Assembly: GCA_028277345.1 (NCBI GenBank) | Contig: JANQGM010000012.1 | Coordinates: forward strand, 1-64,000 | Length of the DNA: 64,000 nt | Direction: 5' to 3' | Origin: Candidatus Bipolaricaulota bacterium | GTDB lineage: Bacteria; Bipolaricaulota; Bipolaricaulia; UBA7950; UBA9294 | Shown: positions 1-9,082 of the stretch, in pieces | Layout of the letters: each line of letters starts with the position of its first letter | Numbering within the stretch: the stretch's first letter is position 1 | The notes under the pieces: model-generated | Databases searched by the model: none | What the model was told of the DNA's origin: nothing | Seen by the model: the letters and a program-made list of their open reading frames with translations, nothing else | Program-made: the position numbers and the translations under genes

Positions 1-686
1 TAGATGGCTGGGGATAACTCGACGCCCCACGGCATCTCCGGTTCGCCCAAAGAGAGGGGAATGCCGCGTTCCGTCATCAGGTTGCGAAGATCGTCATCGA
101 TCTTTGGGCAATGGGGCGACAAATAGTAGTAGCCGCCCCCCAAGCCGGCATTGTGCAAGGAATAGGTGAACGTCGGCCGAAGGCCGGTGATGACGTTCAT
201 GAGTGCGCTGGTTTCGGGAATAGGGCGGAGGAACGCGTAGTTCTTGTAAACGACGGGAAATGTCCATTCCGCTTGATCGAAGCTGGTGGGGCGATAGAAC
301 TGGGAGGCATAGTGGGTGATGGTAAACGGCCCCTTGAACCAGCCTTCATTAAGGCGGGTACTGTCCGGATCGATGCACTTGATGAGGTTCCAGGTGAATC
401 GCGTTCCCCGCAGGACGGCATCCGTGACCAGCTGCTGAGACAGTGCCTCCAGGGTCATGGCACCGATGGGCTCGTTCGGATGAGGGCACGCGAAGAAGAG
501 AAGTTGCTCGTCGCCGTGTCCGATGCGGAGCATCTCAATCGTCTCGCCATCGGTCGACGTCCCAACGGGAGTGATCTGGACGAGGTCGGGATACTGCTCG
601 GCCAGCGCTTTCGAGGACGCCTTCAGCTCATCGACGGTGTAGAACTGGGTGTAGTCTGGGACTCGGGACAGCGCATCTTGGATCAT
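1..686 (-). CDS. M14-family zinc carboxypeptidase, 3' end outside window
   Basis: The minus-strand reading frame starts at ATG 686, with AAGGAG about 7 bases upstream, and runs open for 228 codons to the window edge, so the C-terminus is missing. Residues 69-72 read HPNE, the HxxE zinc-binding pair of M14 metallocarboxypeptidases, and a later LHNAG segment could supply the third zinc ligand. No signal peptide is seen, so a cytoplasmic peptidase is likely. The family removes C-terminal residues from peptides or deacylates related substrates; the exact substrate is not readable here. Its position near a peptide importer on the opposite strand fits peptide use. Other frames over this stretch are open but have no family features. 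Confidence 0.75.
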   Translation of the reverse strand, partial: MIQDALSRVPDYTQFYTVDELKASSKALAEQYPDLVQITPVGTSTDGETIEMLRIGHGDEQLLFFACPHPNEPIGAMTLEALSQQLVTDAVLRGTRFTWNLIKCIDPDSTRLNEGWFKGPFTITHYASQFYRPTSFDQAEWTFPVVYKNYAFLRPIPETSALMNVITGLRPTFTYSLHNAGLGGGYYYLSPHCPKIDDDLRNLMTERGIPLSLGEPEMPWGVELSPAI

Positions 687-884
687 CGATTGCTCCTTTT
701 CGATCCACATCGATTGTAGGATGAGGTTCCATATCCTAGCACGGCATCCTTTCCCTCTCCAGTCGCGCGCTGCGAAATCAATTCTCCAGAATGTGGTGGC
801 TACCACAAGGAGGTGCGCCTAAATCCGTTTAATAAAGCATGTTATAACGAGCGAATCAGCGAGTGTGCGAGTTATGAACAGGAC

Positions 885-913
885 TTGGCAGCGCGGCGAA
901 GGTGTTGTATTCT
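885..913 (+). promoter_or_regulatory. sigma70-type promoter for the peptide ABC operon
   Basis: TTGGCA at 885-890 and TATTCT at 908-913 are separated by 17 bases, about 100 bases ahead of the binding-protein start at 1012. The rest of the 687-1011 intergenic stretch is fairly AT-rich around 820-860 and shows no other feature I can name. Confidence 0.6.
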
Positions 914-1011
914 GTCGCGGGTCGCTATCGGATTGTAGGATGTCGTTTCGCATACTGGCACCATTCCTTCACGTTCGATGGTGAGCGAATTCTACAGGTA
1001 GGAGGCAGACA

Positions 1012-2586
1012 ATGGTAAACCGATGGAAGCGTCAAGCGATTTGGATAGCGGTCGTGCTCTTCCTTTTGTCCGTCGCCCTTGTGGCGAGCGGAGAGCAGAT
1101 CCTCGTTCTCTCGGCAAAGGATCTCGAAAGCTACAATCCGTTCCAGTTGCTAGGACGTAACGATGACGTTCATGTGGCCACTCAAATCTGGGATACGCTG
1201 GTATTTTCCAATAAAGATGATTTCTCAGCGCAACGGGAACTCGCCATGAGTTGGGAGACTCCGGATGCCTTTACATGGGTCATCCACCTACGCCCGGGCG
1301 TGATGTATCAAGATGGGAACGAGGTTTTTCCTGAGGGACAGAGCAGGGAAGTCGTGGCGGACGATGTGATCGCTTCGGTCAATTACGCGATGAAGTACGC
1401 CTCGAACTTGAACCTTGGCTCGATCGTATCCCTGGAAGCGCTGGATAAGTACACGATTGAGGTCAAGACCGACACGCCTCAACCGTTGCTTTTGACAAGC
1501 ATTCACCGATTAGGCGACGTGCTGATCGTACCGCCGGAAGCGGTGACAGAGACGGACACCGGCATTTCGGTGCTGCCGGTGGGGTCGGGACCATTCGAAC
1601 TCCAGTCCTTCGTCCCCGGCGAAGAAGCGATCGCGACGCGAAACGAAGACTACTGGCTCCCCGTCCTTCTGGATGAGGTGCGATTCGTGGTGATCCCGGA
1701 CGCATCGGCTTCGGTCATTGCTCTGGAAGCCGGACAGATCGATGTTCTCGTGTACGGTCCGGCTGACGAAGGTCCGCGCCTGATCGACGAGGGCTATCAG
1801 CTGTCGCGGCGGGGAGGCTCGTATCGAGGCGTCGGCCTCAACGTGTCGAAGCCGCCCTTCGACGACATCCGCGTGCGTGAGGGCGTGTCCATGGTGCTCG
1901 ACATCGATTCGGCGTGGCAGGCTGTCATTCCCGCAGGTTTCGGCGAGCGGGCTTATGGACAGGTTCCGCCGTGGGTGCCGATGGGCTACGATCCCGAAGG
2001 TCTGAAGGATCTCGACGCGTTTGATATCGCCGGAGGCGTCGCCCTGCTAAACGAGGCAGGCTGGACGGACTCGGATGGTGACGGCTGGCTGGACAAGGAC
2101 GGCGAGACGTTCGCGATTGAACTGAAGTGCTTCTCGGGCGCTCAGGTTCGCGTGATGACCATCCTGGCGACACAGCTACAAGCCGTTGGCATCGAAGCCA
2201 CCGTGCTACAGCAGGATGTCGGCGTTTGGGTCGACGACCTGCTCGGCGGCAACACGACGGCCTTTTTCGACTTCAGCTATGCGGGGGACACAGGCCTCTA
2301 TTCGATGTTCCACAGCACGGCGATCGGGAACAGCAATACGCATTATTACAGCAACTCCGAGGTCGATCGGTTGCTCGATCAGGCGCTTGAGACCATCGAC
2401 TTCGCTGAGCGAAGCGAACTCTGGAAAGCCGCACAGCGCCTCATCATTCAGGATCGGGCCATCATCCCCATGTACTTCGAATGGACCACCACCTACGTGG
2501 CGCCCTACGTGAAGAACTGGGTGACGGCCTGGGGCGGAGGCCTTCAGCTGGTGAGCGTTGAAAACAGCGTTTACCTGGACAAGTAA
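1012..2586 (+). CDS. ABC transporter periplasmic peptide-binding protein (family 5)
   Basis: This 524-residue protein has a cleavable-type signal (residues 1-27, basic start then hydrophobic core) and the organisation of the SBP_bac_5 family (DppA/OppA): an early ESYNPFQ region, WVIHLRPGVMYQDG and a C-terminal EWTTTYVAPYVKNW. A DSDGDGWLDKDGE loop near residue 345 is the Asp-rich insertion common in this family. It would deliver oligopeptides or similar solutes to the two permeases that follow. The start has AGGAGG 8 bases upstream. A strong hairpin follows the stop codon, which may keep this gene more highly expressed than the permeases. There is no lipobox Cys, so it should be a soluble periplasmic protein. 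Confidence 0.88.
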   Translation: MVNRWKRQAIWIAVVLFLLSVALVASGEQILVLSAKDLESYNPFQLLGRNDDVHVATQIWDTLVFSNKDDFSAQRELAMSWETPDAFTWVIHLRPGVMYQDGNEVFPEGQSREVVADDVIASVNYAMKYASNLNLGSIVSLEALDKYTIEVKTDTPQPLLLTSIHRLGDVLIVPPEAVTETDTGISVLPVGSGPFELQSFVPGEEAIATRNEDYWLPVLLDEVRFVVIPDASASVIALEAGQIDVLVYGPADEGPRLIDEGYQLSRRGGSYRGVGLNVSKPPFDDIRVREGVSMVLDIDSAWQAVIPAGFGERAYGQVPPWVPMGYDPEGLKDLDAFDIAGGVALLNEAGWTDSDGDGWLDKDGETFAIELKCFSGAQVRVMTILATQLQAVGIEATVLQQDVGVWVDDLLGGNTTAFFDFSYAGDTGLYSMFHSTAIGNSNTHYYSNSEVDRLLDQALETIDFAERSELWKAAQRLIIQDRAIIPMYFEWTTTYVAPYVKNWVTAWGGGLQLVSVENSVYLDK

Positions 2587-2606
2587 GATCGTTTGATGGA
2601 ACTCGG

Positions 2607-2631
2607 AAGGGCGGCTGGCTCAGCCGCCCTT
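2607..2631 (+). other. intercistronic hairpin
   Basis: A 10-bp perfect stem (AAGGGCGGCT / AGCCGCCCTT) with a 5-base loop lies between the binding-protein gene and the first permease. There is no clean T-run after it, so it is more likely an mRNA-stabilising or partial-termination element than a full terminator. Confidence 0.6.
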
Positions 2632-2669
2632 CTGGTATGATGCTGAAAGAACGGGCGTGAGGGGCCGAC

Positions 2670-3617
2670 ATGCTTAGCTATATCACCCGAAGGTTGCTGA
2701 TCTCGATCCCCGTGCTGCTTGGCATCACCTTCATCACCTTTGCCGTACTCAGCCTGACGCCCGGCGATCCGATCCGCATGATGCTGGCCACGGAGAAAAT
2801 CACGCCGGAGGTCGCAGACACGCTGACCTCCTATTACGGGCTGGACCGGCCGTGGTATGTTCAGTACGGTCGGTATCTCGGCAACCTCCTCCGAGGAGAT
2901 CTCGGGGTGTCCATCACCAGTCGGACGAGCATCGCAGAGAGCATCGCCCAGCGGCTGCCGAACACGATTCTTCTGGCAATGTCCAGTATGCTGCTGGCAT
3001 TGCTCATTGCGGTTCCTGTCGGAATTATCAGCGCAACGCGGCGCAACTCGCTCGTCGATTACACCGCGCTGACCGCGGCAATGGTGGGAGTATCCATGCC
3101 GAGCTATTGGTTGGGACTGCTCTTGTTGCTGCAGTTCGGGTTGCGTTGGAAGCTGCTTCCGATTTGGGGAATCGGCCATCTCAGCGATGGCCTTTGGGAC
3201 TTCATCAGCCACTTGATCTTGCCCTCAGTGACCCTGGGAACGGGCTTGGCCGCCCTGCTGACGCGGCTGACGCGAGCCAGCATCCTGGAGGTTCTTTCGC
3301 AAGATTTTGTGCGAACGGCGCGCGCCAAGGGGCTGCGAGAACGCGTCGTGCTCTACAAGCACGCCCTGCGTAGCGCGCTGATTCCCGTCATCACGACGGC
3401 GGGGCTTCAATTGGGCTACCTATTGGGAGGCGCGGTCATTGTCGAGAGCATCTTCTCCTGGCCGGGATTGGGGCGGCTCACGATTCAGGCCATCCAGAAG
3501 CGCGACCTGCCCGTGATTCAAACGTCGACGCTCATCTTCGCAGTCGCGTTCGTCATGGTCACGTTGCTGGTGGATGTACTTTACGTATTCATCGATCCGA
3601 GGATTCGATATGACTGA
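2670..3617 (+). CDS. ABC transporter permease, DppB/OppB type
   Basis: This 315-residue integral membrane protein opens with YITRRLLISIPVLLGITFIT, the typical DppB first segment. It has SLTPGDPIRMM early and ends with DVLYVFIDPRIRYD, the hallmark C-terminus of DppB-type permeases. The inner-membrane coupling (EAA) region RTARAKGL is present near residue 215. It pairs with the downstream DppC-type permease, whose start overlaps this stop by 8 bases, indicating translational coupling. No cognate ATPase genes follow, so ATPases must be encoded elsewhere or shared with other importers. Confidence 0.9.
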   Translation: MLSYITRRLLISIPVLLGITFITFAVLSLTPGDPIRMMLATEKITPEVADTLTSYYGLDRPWYVQYGRYLGNLLRGDLGVSITSRTSIAESIAQRLPNTILLAMSSMLLALLIAVPVGIISATRRNSLVDYTALTAAMVGVSMPSYWLGLLLLLQFGLRWKLLPIWGIGHLSDGLWDFISHLILPSVTLGTGLAALLTRLTRASILEVLSQDFVRTARAKGLRERVVLYKHALRSALIPVITTAGLQLGYLLGGAVIVESIFSWPGLGRLTIQAIQKRDLPVIQTSTLIFAVAFVMVTLLVDVLYVFIDPRIRYD

Positions 3618-4512
3618 CCGCCAACCGCGCGTACGCGCTATCGAAGATGACGCAAATGATGTTCGAAGGATCAGTCAGCGCAAGCGGGCCATACGCGCCT
3701 TCTTCAAGAACCGGCTGGCCGTGATCGGATTGCTGTTGCTACTCGGGTTTGTCATTTGCGCGGTTTTCGCCGAGCAAATCGCTCCGTACGATCCGCTTGA
3801 GATGGACTTCCAATCTGCATATCTGAAACCGGGAGAGCGTGGACACGTGCTTGGGACGGACAATTTCGGACGCGACATCCTCTCGCGTTTGATCCATGGC
3901 TCGCGAATCTCGCTGACCGTTGGGTTGGTCGTTGTAACGATCGCCGCTGCCTTGGGGTCGATTCTCGGATTGCTGTCGGGGTACTACGGAGGCGTGGTCG
4001 ATACCCTGGTGATGCGGCTGGTTGAAGTGCTGGCCTCCTTCCCGTTTCTCATCTTGGCGGTGGCCGTGATGACGGTGTTGGGACCGAGCATCTACAACGT
4101 GATGTTGGTGCTGGGTATCGTGAATTGGCCGATCTACGCGCGACTCGTTCGCTCTCAGGTGCTGACGTTACGTGAAACACCGTTCGTCGAGGCAGCACGG
4201 GCCATCGGCGGCAACAACGCGCGAATCATGTTCATTCATATCTTGCCCAACTGCACGTCTTCGCTGATCGTGACCGCGGCCATGAGCATGGCGGGGGCCA
4301 TTCTCGCTACGGCTGCGCTCGGATTCCTGGGCCTTGGAGTGCAGCCGCCGACGCCGGAATGGGGAATGATGCTCAACGAGGGTAAGGACTTCCTGAGGCG
4401 GGCTCCCCACATGATCACCATCCCCGGGGTCGCCATCATGCTCGTGGTTCTCAGCCTCAACTTCATCGGGGACGGCCTTCGAGATGCCCTGGACCCCCAT
4501 ATGCGCGTCTAG
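3610..4512 (+). CDS. ABC transporter permease, DppC/OppC type
   Basis: I take ATG 3610 as the start (300 residues). It overlaps the previous gene's end and has GAGG upstream; an upstream extension would only add residues read from the dppB frame. The protein has the DppC pattern: a cytoplasmic N-terminus with a basic stretch, one TM, then LGTDNFGRDILSRLIHGSR, further TM segments, and an EAA loop VEAARAIGGNN near residue 196. The C-terminus FIGDGLRDALDPHMRV is diagnostic. It forms the membrane channel with the preceding permease. After the stop at 4512 only a weak CCCG/CGGG hairpin is seen before the convergent MFS gene. Confidence 0.9.
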   Translation: MTDRQPRVRAIEDDANDVRRISQRKRAIRAFFKNRLAVIGLLLLLGFVICAVFAEQIAPYDPLEMDFQSAYLKPGERGHVLGTDNFGRDILSRLIHGSRISLTVGLVVVTIAAALGSILGLLSGYYGGVVDTLVMRLVEVLASFPFLILAVAVMTVLGPSIYNVMLVLGIVNWPIYARLVRSQVLTLRETPFVEAARAIGGNNARIMFIHILPNCTSSLIVTAAMSMAGAILATAALGFLGLGVQPPTPEWGMMLNEGKDFLRRAPHMITIPGVAIMLVVLSLNFIGDGLRDALDPHMRV

Positions 4513-4572
4513 ATCCCGCTTTTTCGGGAAGCGCTTCAGCAATTAGCTAGAGGTGCCGATCGAGCCGGGATG

Positions 4573-5841
4573 TCATTTCGATCTTTCGGCTCGAAGAACG
4601 ACGAGCGGGGAGAAGAGAAAGGCGCCTCCCGAGAACAGCAGCAGGGCAATTCCGATGCCGTAGCGGTCGGCCAGCCCTCCGAGCAATGGGGCCAGTCCCG
4701 CCAACAGAAGCGTTCGCAGCTGAACCTCCATGGACAAGCCAGAAGCCATCGCTCCATGCTGAATGCGATCGGCGAGATACCCGACCAGCATCGGTCGGCG
4801 GAGATTCTGAAGCATATAGATGATTAGAAAGGCAAGTATGGCGACTCCGTCTACTCGAAGGTGAACGGCGATGCCTGAGACGGCGAAAAGCCCGACCCCG
4901 AGTAGAAAGGTCAGGTTGATTCCCCGCTCAAGATGCTTCAAGCGACTCTGGACGTGCCCCGCCCGCGAACTCGCCCAGCTTGTCGCCAAGAAGATGGCGA
5001 AATAGGTGATGCCCACCAACAGCGCCGTTCGTTGATCCCCGCGAAGTGAGAGAAAAAGCGGGAGGGCTAGGGCCTGTGCCTGCACGATGGGCTGAAGGTA
5101 ATCCTTTGATGCCTTGAACAGGGCATCGAATCCGGCGCTGGACGCGAGCCCGCGAATCGTGCATGAATCACGCAACATGGCTCCCAGACTGCGAAGCGTC
5201 GCCGCGAAGCGTGAGTGAATGAGCGACCATCCCATCGCACCGGAGAGGTGGACGCCGTCGAGCGACTTGGGGTAGGAGGCGAGCAGCAGGAGATTGAGGA
5301 GGGTGGGGACGATGGACGCAAGAAACACGATACGAAAGCTGCCGGTCCAAAAAACAAGGCCAGCGGCAATGAGTGAGGCAATGGCCGATCCCAATTGCGA
5401 CGCCGCCCGCGTTTTTCCGTAGTAGGTGACCTTGCGGTCTTCGCAATCACAGAGGCGGAGATGCTCCAGGATCATCGCCTTATGCGTGCCCGATCGGAAC
5501 GTTTCTCCAACGGCGAATGCCAGCATGGCGAGGACAAAGACCCCATAGGCGCTTCCCAGGTAGAACAGGAGAAAGGCCAGCAGGTAAAAGGAAAAGCCGA
5601 CCAACATGGCCCGGCGGCGCCCGAAGATATCGGCCAAGACACCGGACGGGATTTCCAAGAGATTGGTGGCGATTTCGCGGATGGAGATCAAAGAGCCAAT
5701 GGCGAGGAAACTGAGGCCGGCCTCGCGCAAGAAGAGAAGAAGAAAGGGATCGAAGAAGCGAAGATTCTTCAGGAAGCCGTAGGCGCGAAACTTCCAGAAC
5801 TGCAAATCATATCGCCATGCTTTCCCCGCGCTGTCTCGCAT
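4573..5841 (-). CDS. MFS transporter
   Basis: This 422-residue protein has roughly 12 hydrophobic segments. The A-motif-like GVLADIFGRRRAM loop after TM2 (around residue 65-78) and the second-half repeat GGLADRYGIGIAL place it in the major facilitator superfamily. The start ATG 5841 has AGGGAGGG 5 bases upstream. The N-terminal part is preceded by a short amphipathic stretch without a signal. The substrate cannot be inferred; it stands alone, convergent with the peptide ABC operon and divergent from cspA. Drug or metabolite efflux is common for this type of MFS protein, but that is only a family-level guess. Confidence 0.8.
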   Translation of the reverse strand: MRDSAGKAWRYDLQFWKFRAYGFLKNLRFFDPFLLLFLREAGLSFLAIGSLISIREIATNLLEIPSGVLADIFGRRRAMLVGFSFYLLAFLLFYLGSAYGVFVLAMLAFAVGETFRSGTHKAMILEHLRLCDCEDRKVTYYGKTRAASQLGSAIASLIAAGLVFWTGSFRIVFLASIVPTLLNLLLLASYPKSLDGVHLSGAMGWSLIHSRFAATLRSLGAMLRDSCTIRGLASSAGFDALFKASKDYLQPIVQAQALALPLFLSLRGDQRTALLVGITYFAIFLATSWASSRAGHVQSRLKHLERGINLTFLLGVGLFAVSGIAVHLRVDGVAILAFLIIYMLQNLRRPMLVGYLADRIQHGAMASGLSMEVQLRTLLLAGLAPLLGGLADRYGIGIALLLFSGGAFLFSPLVVLRAERSK

Positions 5842-5940
5842 CGAACCCTCCCTGCCGGATGCTCTCAGCCTCCGTGAATGACCCCCAGTTTACTGATCCT
5901 CCGCCGCATTGAGCGAATGTGAGATGCATGACATTCGTCC

Positions 5941-5969
5941 TTGTAGCGGGCTGAATCCATCGTTATACT
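5941..5969 (+). promoter_or_regulatory. promoter of cspA
   Basis: TTGTAG (5941-5946) and TATACT (5964-5969) with a 17-base spacer lie about 100 bases ahead of the cspA start. This leaves a 5' UTR of about 95 bases, in line with the long leaders of cold-shock genes. Confidence 0.6.
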
Positions 5970-6071
5970 CCCGCGTTGTTGGTAGTACTGCAGTCGCTTT
6001 TCGGGAGTCAGTTACTGAAGTCCTTGAGTGACCTGCTCAACTAAAGCTTCCAGCATGAAGGAGAGGTTCGG

Positions 6072-6284
6072 ATGTCCGAACGATTGACCGGAACCGTTAA
6101 ATGGTTCAATGACGACAAAGGCTTTGGTTTCATCGAACGCGAAGGTGGGGAAGATGTTTTCGTTCATTTTTCATCGATTCGTGGCGATGGCTACAAGACC
6201 CTAAACGAAGGCCAAAAAGTCGAGTTCACGCTCGGTCAGGGGCAGAAAGGCCCACAGGCTCTGGATGTGACTGTCACTTTCTAA
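6072..6284 (+). CDS. cspA: cold-shock domain protein (CspA family)
   Basis: This 70-residue single cold-shock domain begins [17 protein letters not shown] and contains the RNP1-like KGFGFIE and RNP2-like VFVHFS motifs, the nucleic-acid-binding surface of CspA proteins. It acts as a cytoplasmic single-stranded RNA/DNA chaperone. AAGGAGAGG lies just upstream of ATG 6072, behind a likely promoter at 5941-5969 and a leader of about 95 bases that could be temperature-responsive, though I see no specific fold. It is monocistronic: a near-perfect intrinsic terminator follows at 6309. Length and motifs are fully typical for the family. Confidence 0.95.
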   Translation: MSERLTGTVKWFNDDKGFGFIEREGGEDVFVHFSSIRGDGYKTLNEGQKVEFTLGQGQKGPQALDVTVTF

Positions 6285-6308
6285 GAACACTCAGCATCTG
6301 AACTTTTA

Positions 6309-6340
6309 ACGCGGCGTGCTTCAGTGCACGCCGCGTTTTT
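6309..6340 (+). terminator. intrinsic terminator of cspA
   Basis: An 11-bp perfect stem (ACGCGGCGTGC / GCACGCCGCGT) with a 6-base loop is followed by a T-run. It sits between cspA and the convergent ABC importer operon and may stop both. Confidence 0.92.
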
Positions 6341-6353
6341 CGTTGGAGGGAGG

Positions 6354-7175
6354 TCAAAGAGGGAGCTTAATGGCCTCCGTGGCTGGCTCGGGCATTCGTT
6401 CCAGGAGCAACTCGTCGTCAACCACGTGACGGCGCGCAAACAGATCGACAAGATCTTCGACGCTCGCACGCTGCTTCTCGTGTCCTTGCACTTCGTGGAT
6501 AATCTCGCCCTTGTGCATCATGATCAAACGGTTACCCACGGCAATGGCTTGCTCCATATTGTGAGTCACCATCAACGTCGTAAGCCCTGCCTCGCAGACG
6601 AAGGATTCCGTCAATCGAACGATCATAGCGGCATTGGCCGGATCGAGCGCTGCGGTATGTTCATCGAGCAGAAGAAGCTTCGGCTCCACGAGTGTAGCCA
6701 TAAGAACGGCGAGTGCCTGGCGTTCTCCGCCGGACAACAGGGAAACGGGAGCATTGAGGCGTGACTCCAATCCGATCTCCAGGGCCGCCAGCTGATCGCG
6801 AAAGCGCGTGCGTAGTTTCCTCGGAAGCGCTGGCCGGAGGCCTCGGCCGACACGTTTGATCGCCAAGGCGAGATTCTCGGCGACGCTCATCTCCGGGGCC
6901 GTGCCAGCCAGTGGATCCTGAACAATGCGTCCGATCATGCGCGCTCGCCTGTACGCAGGCATACTCGTGACATCGACATCGTCAATGAGCACACACCCCG
7001 TGGTTGGGAGCACGGTCCCCGCGATTAGGTTGAGGAGCGTGCTCTTGCCCGCTCCATTGGAGCCGATGATGGTGAGAAAATCGCTTTCCACGAGAAAAAG
7101 ATCGAGGTTGCGAAGGGCAAGAACTCGGTCGGCTCCTGCGTGAAACGTTTTGGAGATGCGTTCCAGGTTTAGCAT
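6354..7175 (-). CDS. ABC importer ATP-binding protein (TrpZ-like)
   Basis: This 273-residue ATPase has Walker A GSNGAGKST (residues 38-46), signature LSGGERQAL, Walker B LLLLDEHTAALDP and an H-loop VTHN. It is the third gene of a minus-strand operon with a Bmp-fold binding protein and one permease, the arrangement known as TrpXYZ-type or ABC_sub_bind importers. Its start overlaps the permease stop by 7 bases. It energises uptake at the cytoplasmic face. The C-terminal extension after residue 230 is short, with no regulatory domain. The substrate is not evident from the sequence. Confidence 0.9.
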   Translation of the reverse strand: MLNLERISKTFHAGADRVLALRNLDLFLVESDFLTIIGSNGAGKSTLLNLIAGTVLPTTGCVLIDDVDVTSMPAYRRARMIGRIVQDPLAGTAPEMSVAENLALAIKRVGRGLRPALPRKLRTRFRDQLAALEIGLESRLNAPVSLLSGGERQALAVLMATLVEPKLLLLDEHTAALDPANAAMIVRLTESFVCEAGLTTLMVTHNMEQAIAVGNRLIMMHKGEIIHEVQGHEKQRASVEDLVDLFARRHVVDDELLLERMPEPATEAIKLPL

Positions 7176-8068
7176 GACTGCACTCTCCTCAGGCGGCGTT
7201 CCCTAACATAGGGAACGACCAGCGCGATGATGACGAGCAGCGACGTGATGAGCTTGAGGTCCGATGCTTGAAAGCCGACCACATAGCCATAACGCAAGGC
7301 GAGGCTCACGGCCACTCGATAGATCAATGAGCCCAGCAACACCGACAACGTCATCAACCCCACGCGATGGGATCGGATGAGCGTTCCGCCGATGATGACA
7401 GCGGCAAGACCGGTGACGATGGTGCCAATTCCCATGCCGACATCGGCAAACCCGCTGTATTGAGCGACCAGGGCGCCTGACAGCGCCACCAGGCCGTTGG
7501 ATAGCGCGAGGCCGAGAAGCTTCATGGTGTTTACGCTGACACCCTGGGCGGTGATCATCCTCTCGCTATCTCCGGTGGCTCGAAGCGCGAAGCCAATCTC
7601 GGTTTTGAGGAAGTAGTCCAGGCCGACCTTGATCGCCACCGTGAGCAGCCCAATAAAGACGAGGACTGCCAGGCTGCCCAGCGGCGACCAAGTGGAGGCA
7701 ACAAGACGCGTGGCCGTTGACGCTCGGAGGAGCGATAGATTTGGACGTCCCATGATCCGGAGGTTGATGGAATAGAGCATGATCATGGTCAGTACGCCGG
7801 CCAGTAGATTCGTTATTCCCAAACGTGTATTGAGTAAACCAGTGATGAGACCTGCTCCGCACCCCGCCGCGAAGGCGACCAAGAGAACGGTAAAGGGATC
7901 CATGCCGGTTCGTACCAGGAGTAGGGAGGCGATGGCCGCCCCAGTCACGAAGCTGCCATCCACAGTGAGGTCTGGAAACTTCAGGACTCGATAGGTGAGA
8001 AAAACCCCTAGAGCCGCAATCCCGTATGCGAGTCCTTGTTCAGCTGCGTGTATGAGTAGGCTAACCAT
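7169..8068 (-). CDS. ABC importer permease (branched-chain/TrpY type)
   Basis: This 299-residue membrane protein has about 8 hydrophobic segments. The N-terminal KFPDLTVDGSFVTGAA motif is characteristic of permeases paired with pfam04392-type binding proteins, in the BPD_transp_2 superfamily. It lies 21 bases after the binding-protein gene and overlaps the ATPase gene, so the three are one operon. One permease gene alone implies a homodimer in the membrane. In Firmicutes related systems import tryptophan, but paralogs carry other solutes, so I do not name a substrate. Confidence 0.88.
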   Translation of the reverse strand: MVSLLIHAAEQGLAYGIAALGVFLTYRVLKFPDLTVDGSFVTGAAIASLLLVRTGMDPFTVLLVAFAAGCGAGLITGLLNTRLGITNLLAGVLTMIMLYSINLRIMGRPNLSLLRASTATRLVASTWSPLGSLAVLVFIGLLTVAIKVGLDYFLKTEIGFALRATGDSERMITAQGVSVNTMKLLGLALSNGLVALSGALVAQYSGFADVGMGIGTIVTGLAAVIIGGTLIRSHRVGLMTLSVLLGSLIYRVAVSLALRYGYVVGFQASDLKLITSLLVIIALVVPYVRERRLRRVQSC

Positions 8069-8089
8069 CGCTCCTTCTCCCTTCTTGGC

Positions 8090-9082
8090 TTATTTGCTGA
8101 AAATCACGCCGCCATACAAGATTGCGGCTGCCTGTTCGATGATGGAAACCGGAAACTCCAATCCGATTACGGCGGCCTGGTCGAGATTCAGTTGAATCTC
8201 CGCCTTGGGCTGGAACGTCACCGGAATCTCGTTGGGATTCACGCCGGAAAGCACTTGGAGCACCACCCCCCCGGAGGTGAGGCCATGCTCGTAGTAGTTG
8301 AATCCTGCTGTCAGCGTCGCTGAAGCGATGCTCGTGGGATCCGCCATCAAGAACGGAACCTTGGCCTCTTCCGAAGCGGCGAGCACAGAATCGATCGCTG
8401 AAACGACGGTGTTATCGGTCGTCACGTAATAGGCATCGACGCGTCCGATCAACGACTGAGCGGCAAGCGGCACATTGGCTGTCGAATCCGCTGTGGCGGT
8501 GATGATCTCGAGGCCCAATCCGGGAGCCGCTGCCAGCGCCATGTCGGTGAGGAGGACGGAGTTCGCCTCACCCGGGTTGTAAACGATGCCAACCCGGGTG
8601 ATATCCGGCGAGAGGTCCTGCAACAAAAGGAGGTGAGCGGCAACGGGAATCATGTCCGATACGCCGGTGACGTTTTCATTACCCGACGGATCGGTTGCAC
8701 TGAGAATGAGCTCAGCGCTGACGGGATCGGTCACAGCGGCGTAAATAACGGGCACATCTGTGCCACGAAACACCTCAACAGCGGCCTGCGCGGTTGGCGT
8801 GGCAATGGCGACAACGAGGTCGACGCCTTGGGCTTGGAAGTTCTGTGCAATGGAGATGGCAACGCCGAAATCGCCCTGAGCGCTGGCGAGGAGGTATTCG
8901 ACATCGACATCTCGCTCATATCCGGCGGCGGTGAGCGCATCGATGACGCCTTGCTCGACGGCATCGAGCGCCGGGTGTTCGACAATCTTGCTTATGCCGA
9001 TCTTTAGGGGAGCGGCCCCGACGGATAGGGTGAGTCCAAGAATCAGAAGTCCGAGGGCTACGATCACTGAGTAACGTTTCAC
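8090..9082 (-). CDS. ABC importer substrate-binding protein (ABC_sub_bind family)
   Basis: This 330-residue exported protein has a signal peptide (residues 1-23, cut near VGAA) followed by LKIGISKIVEHPALDAVEQG, the standard opening of pfam04392 binding proteins (TrpX, YkwA-like). The mature part has the two-lobed periplasmic binding pattern, including VAIATPTAQAA, GTDVPVIYAAVTDP and a C-terminal GLEFP. It is the first gene of the importer operon. A leader of about 330 bases with several hairpins and an intrinsic terminator precedes it, so expression is probably controlled by attenuation. GGAG lies 7 bases ahead of the start. No lipobox is seen. Confidence 0.9.
   Translation of the reverse strand: MKRYSVIVALGLLILGLTLSVGAAPLKIGISKIVEHPALDAVEQGVIDALTAAGYERDVDVEYLLASAQGDFGVAISIAQNFQAQGVDLVVAIATPTAQAAVEVFRGTDVPVIYAAVTDPVSAELILSATDPSGNENVTGVSDMIPVAAHLLLLQDLSPDITRVGIVYNPGEANSVLLTDMALAAAPGLGLEIITATADSTANVPLAAQSLIGRVDAYYVTTDNTVVSAIDSVLAASEEAKVPFLMADPTSIASATLTAGFNYYEHGLTSGGVVLQVLSGVNPNEIPVTFQPKAEIQLNLDQAAVIGLEFPVSIIEQAAAILYGGVIFSK

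Noticed and set aside
111..719. 202-codon plus-strand frame at the window start
   Set aside because: It is the antisense shadow of a partial M14 carboxypeptidase gene (minus, 1-686), which has HPNE and LHNAG motifs and a ribosome-binding site.
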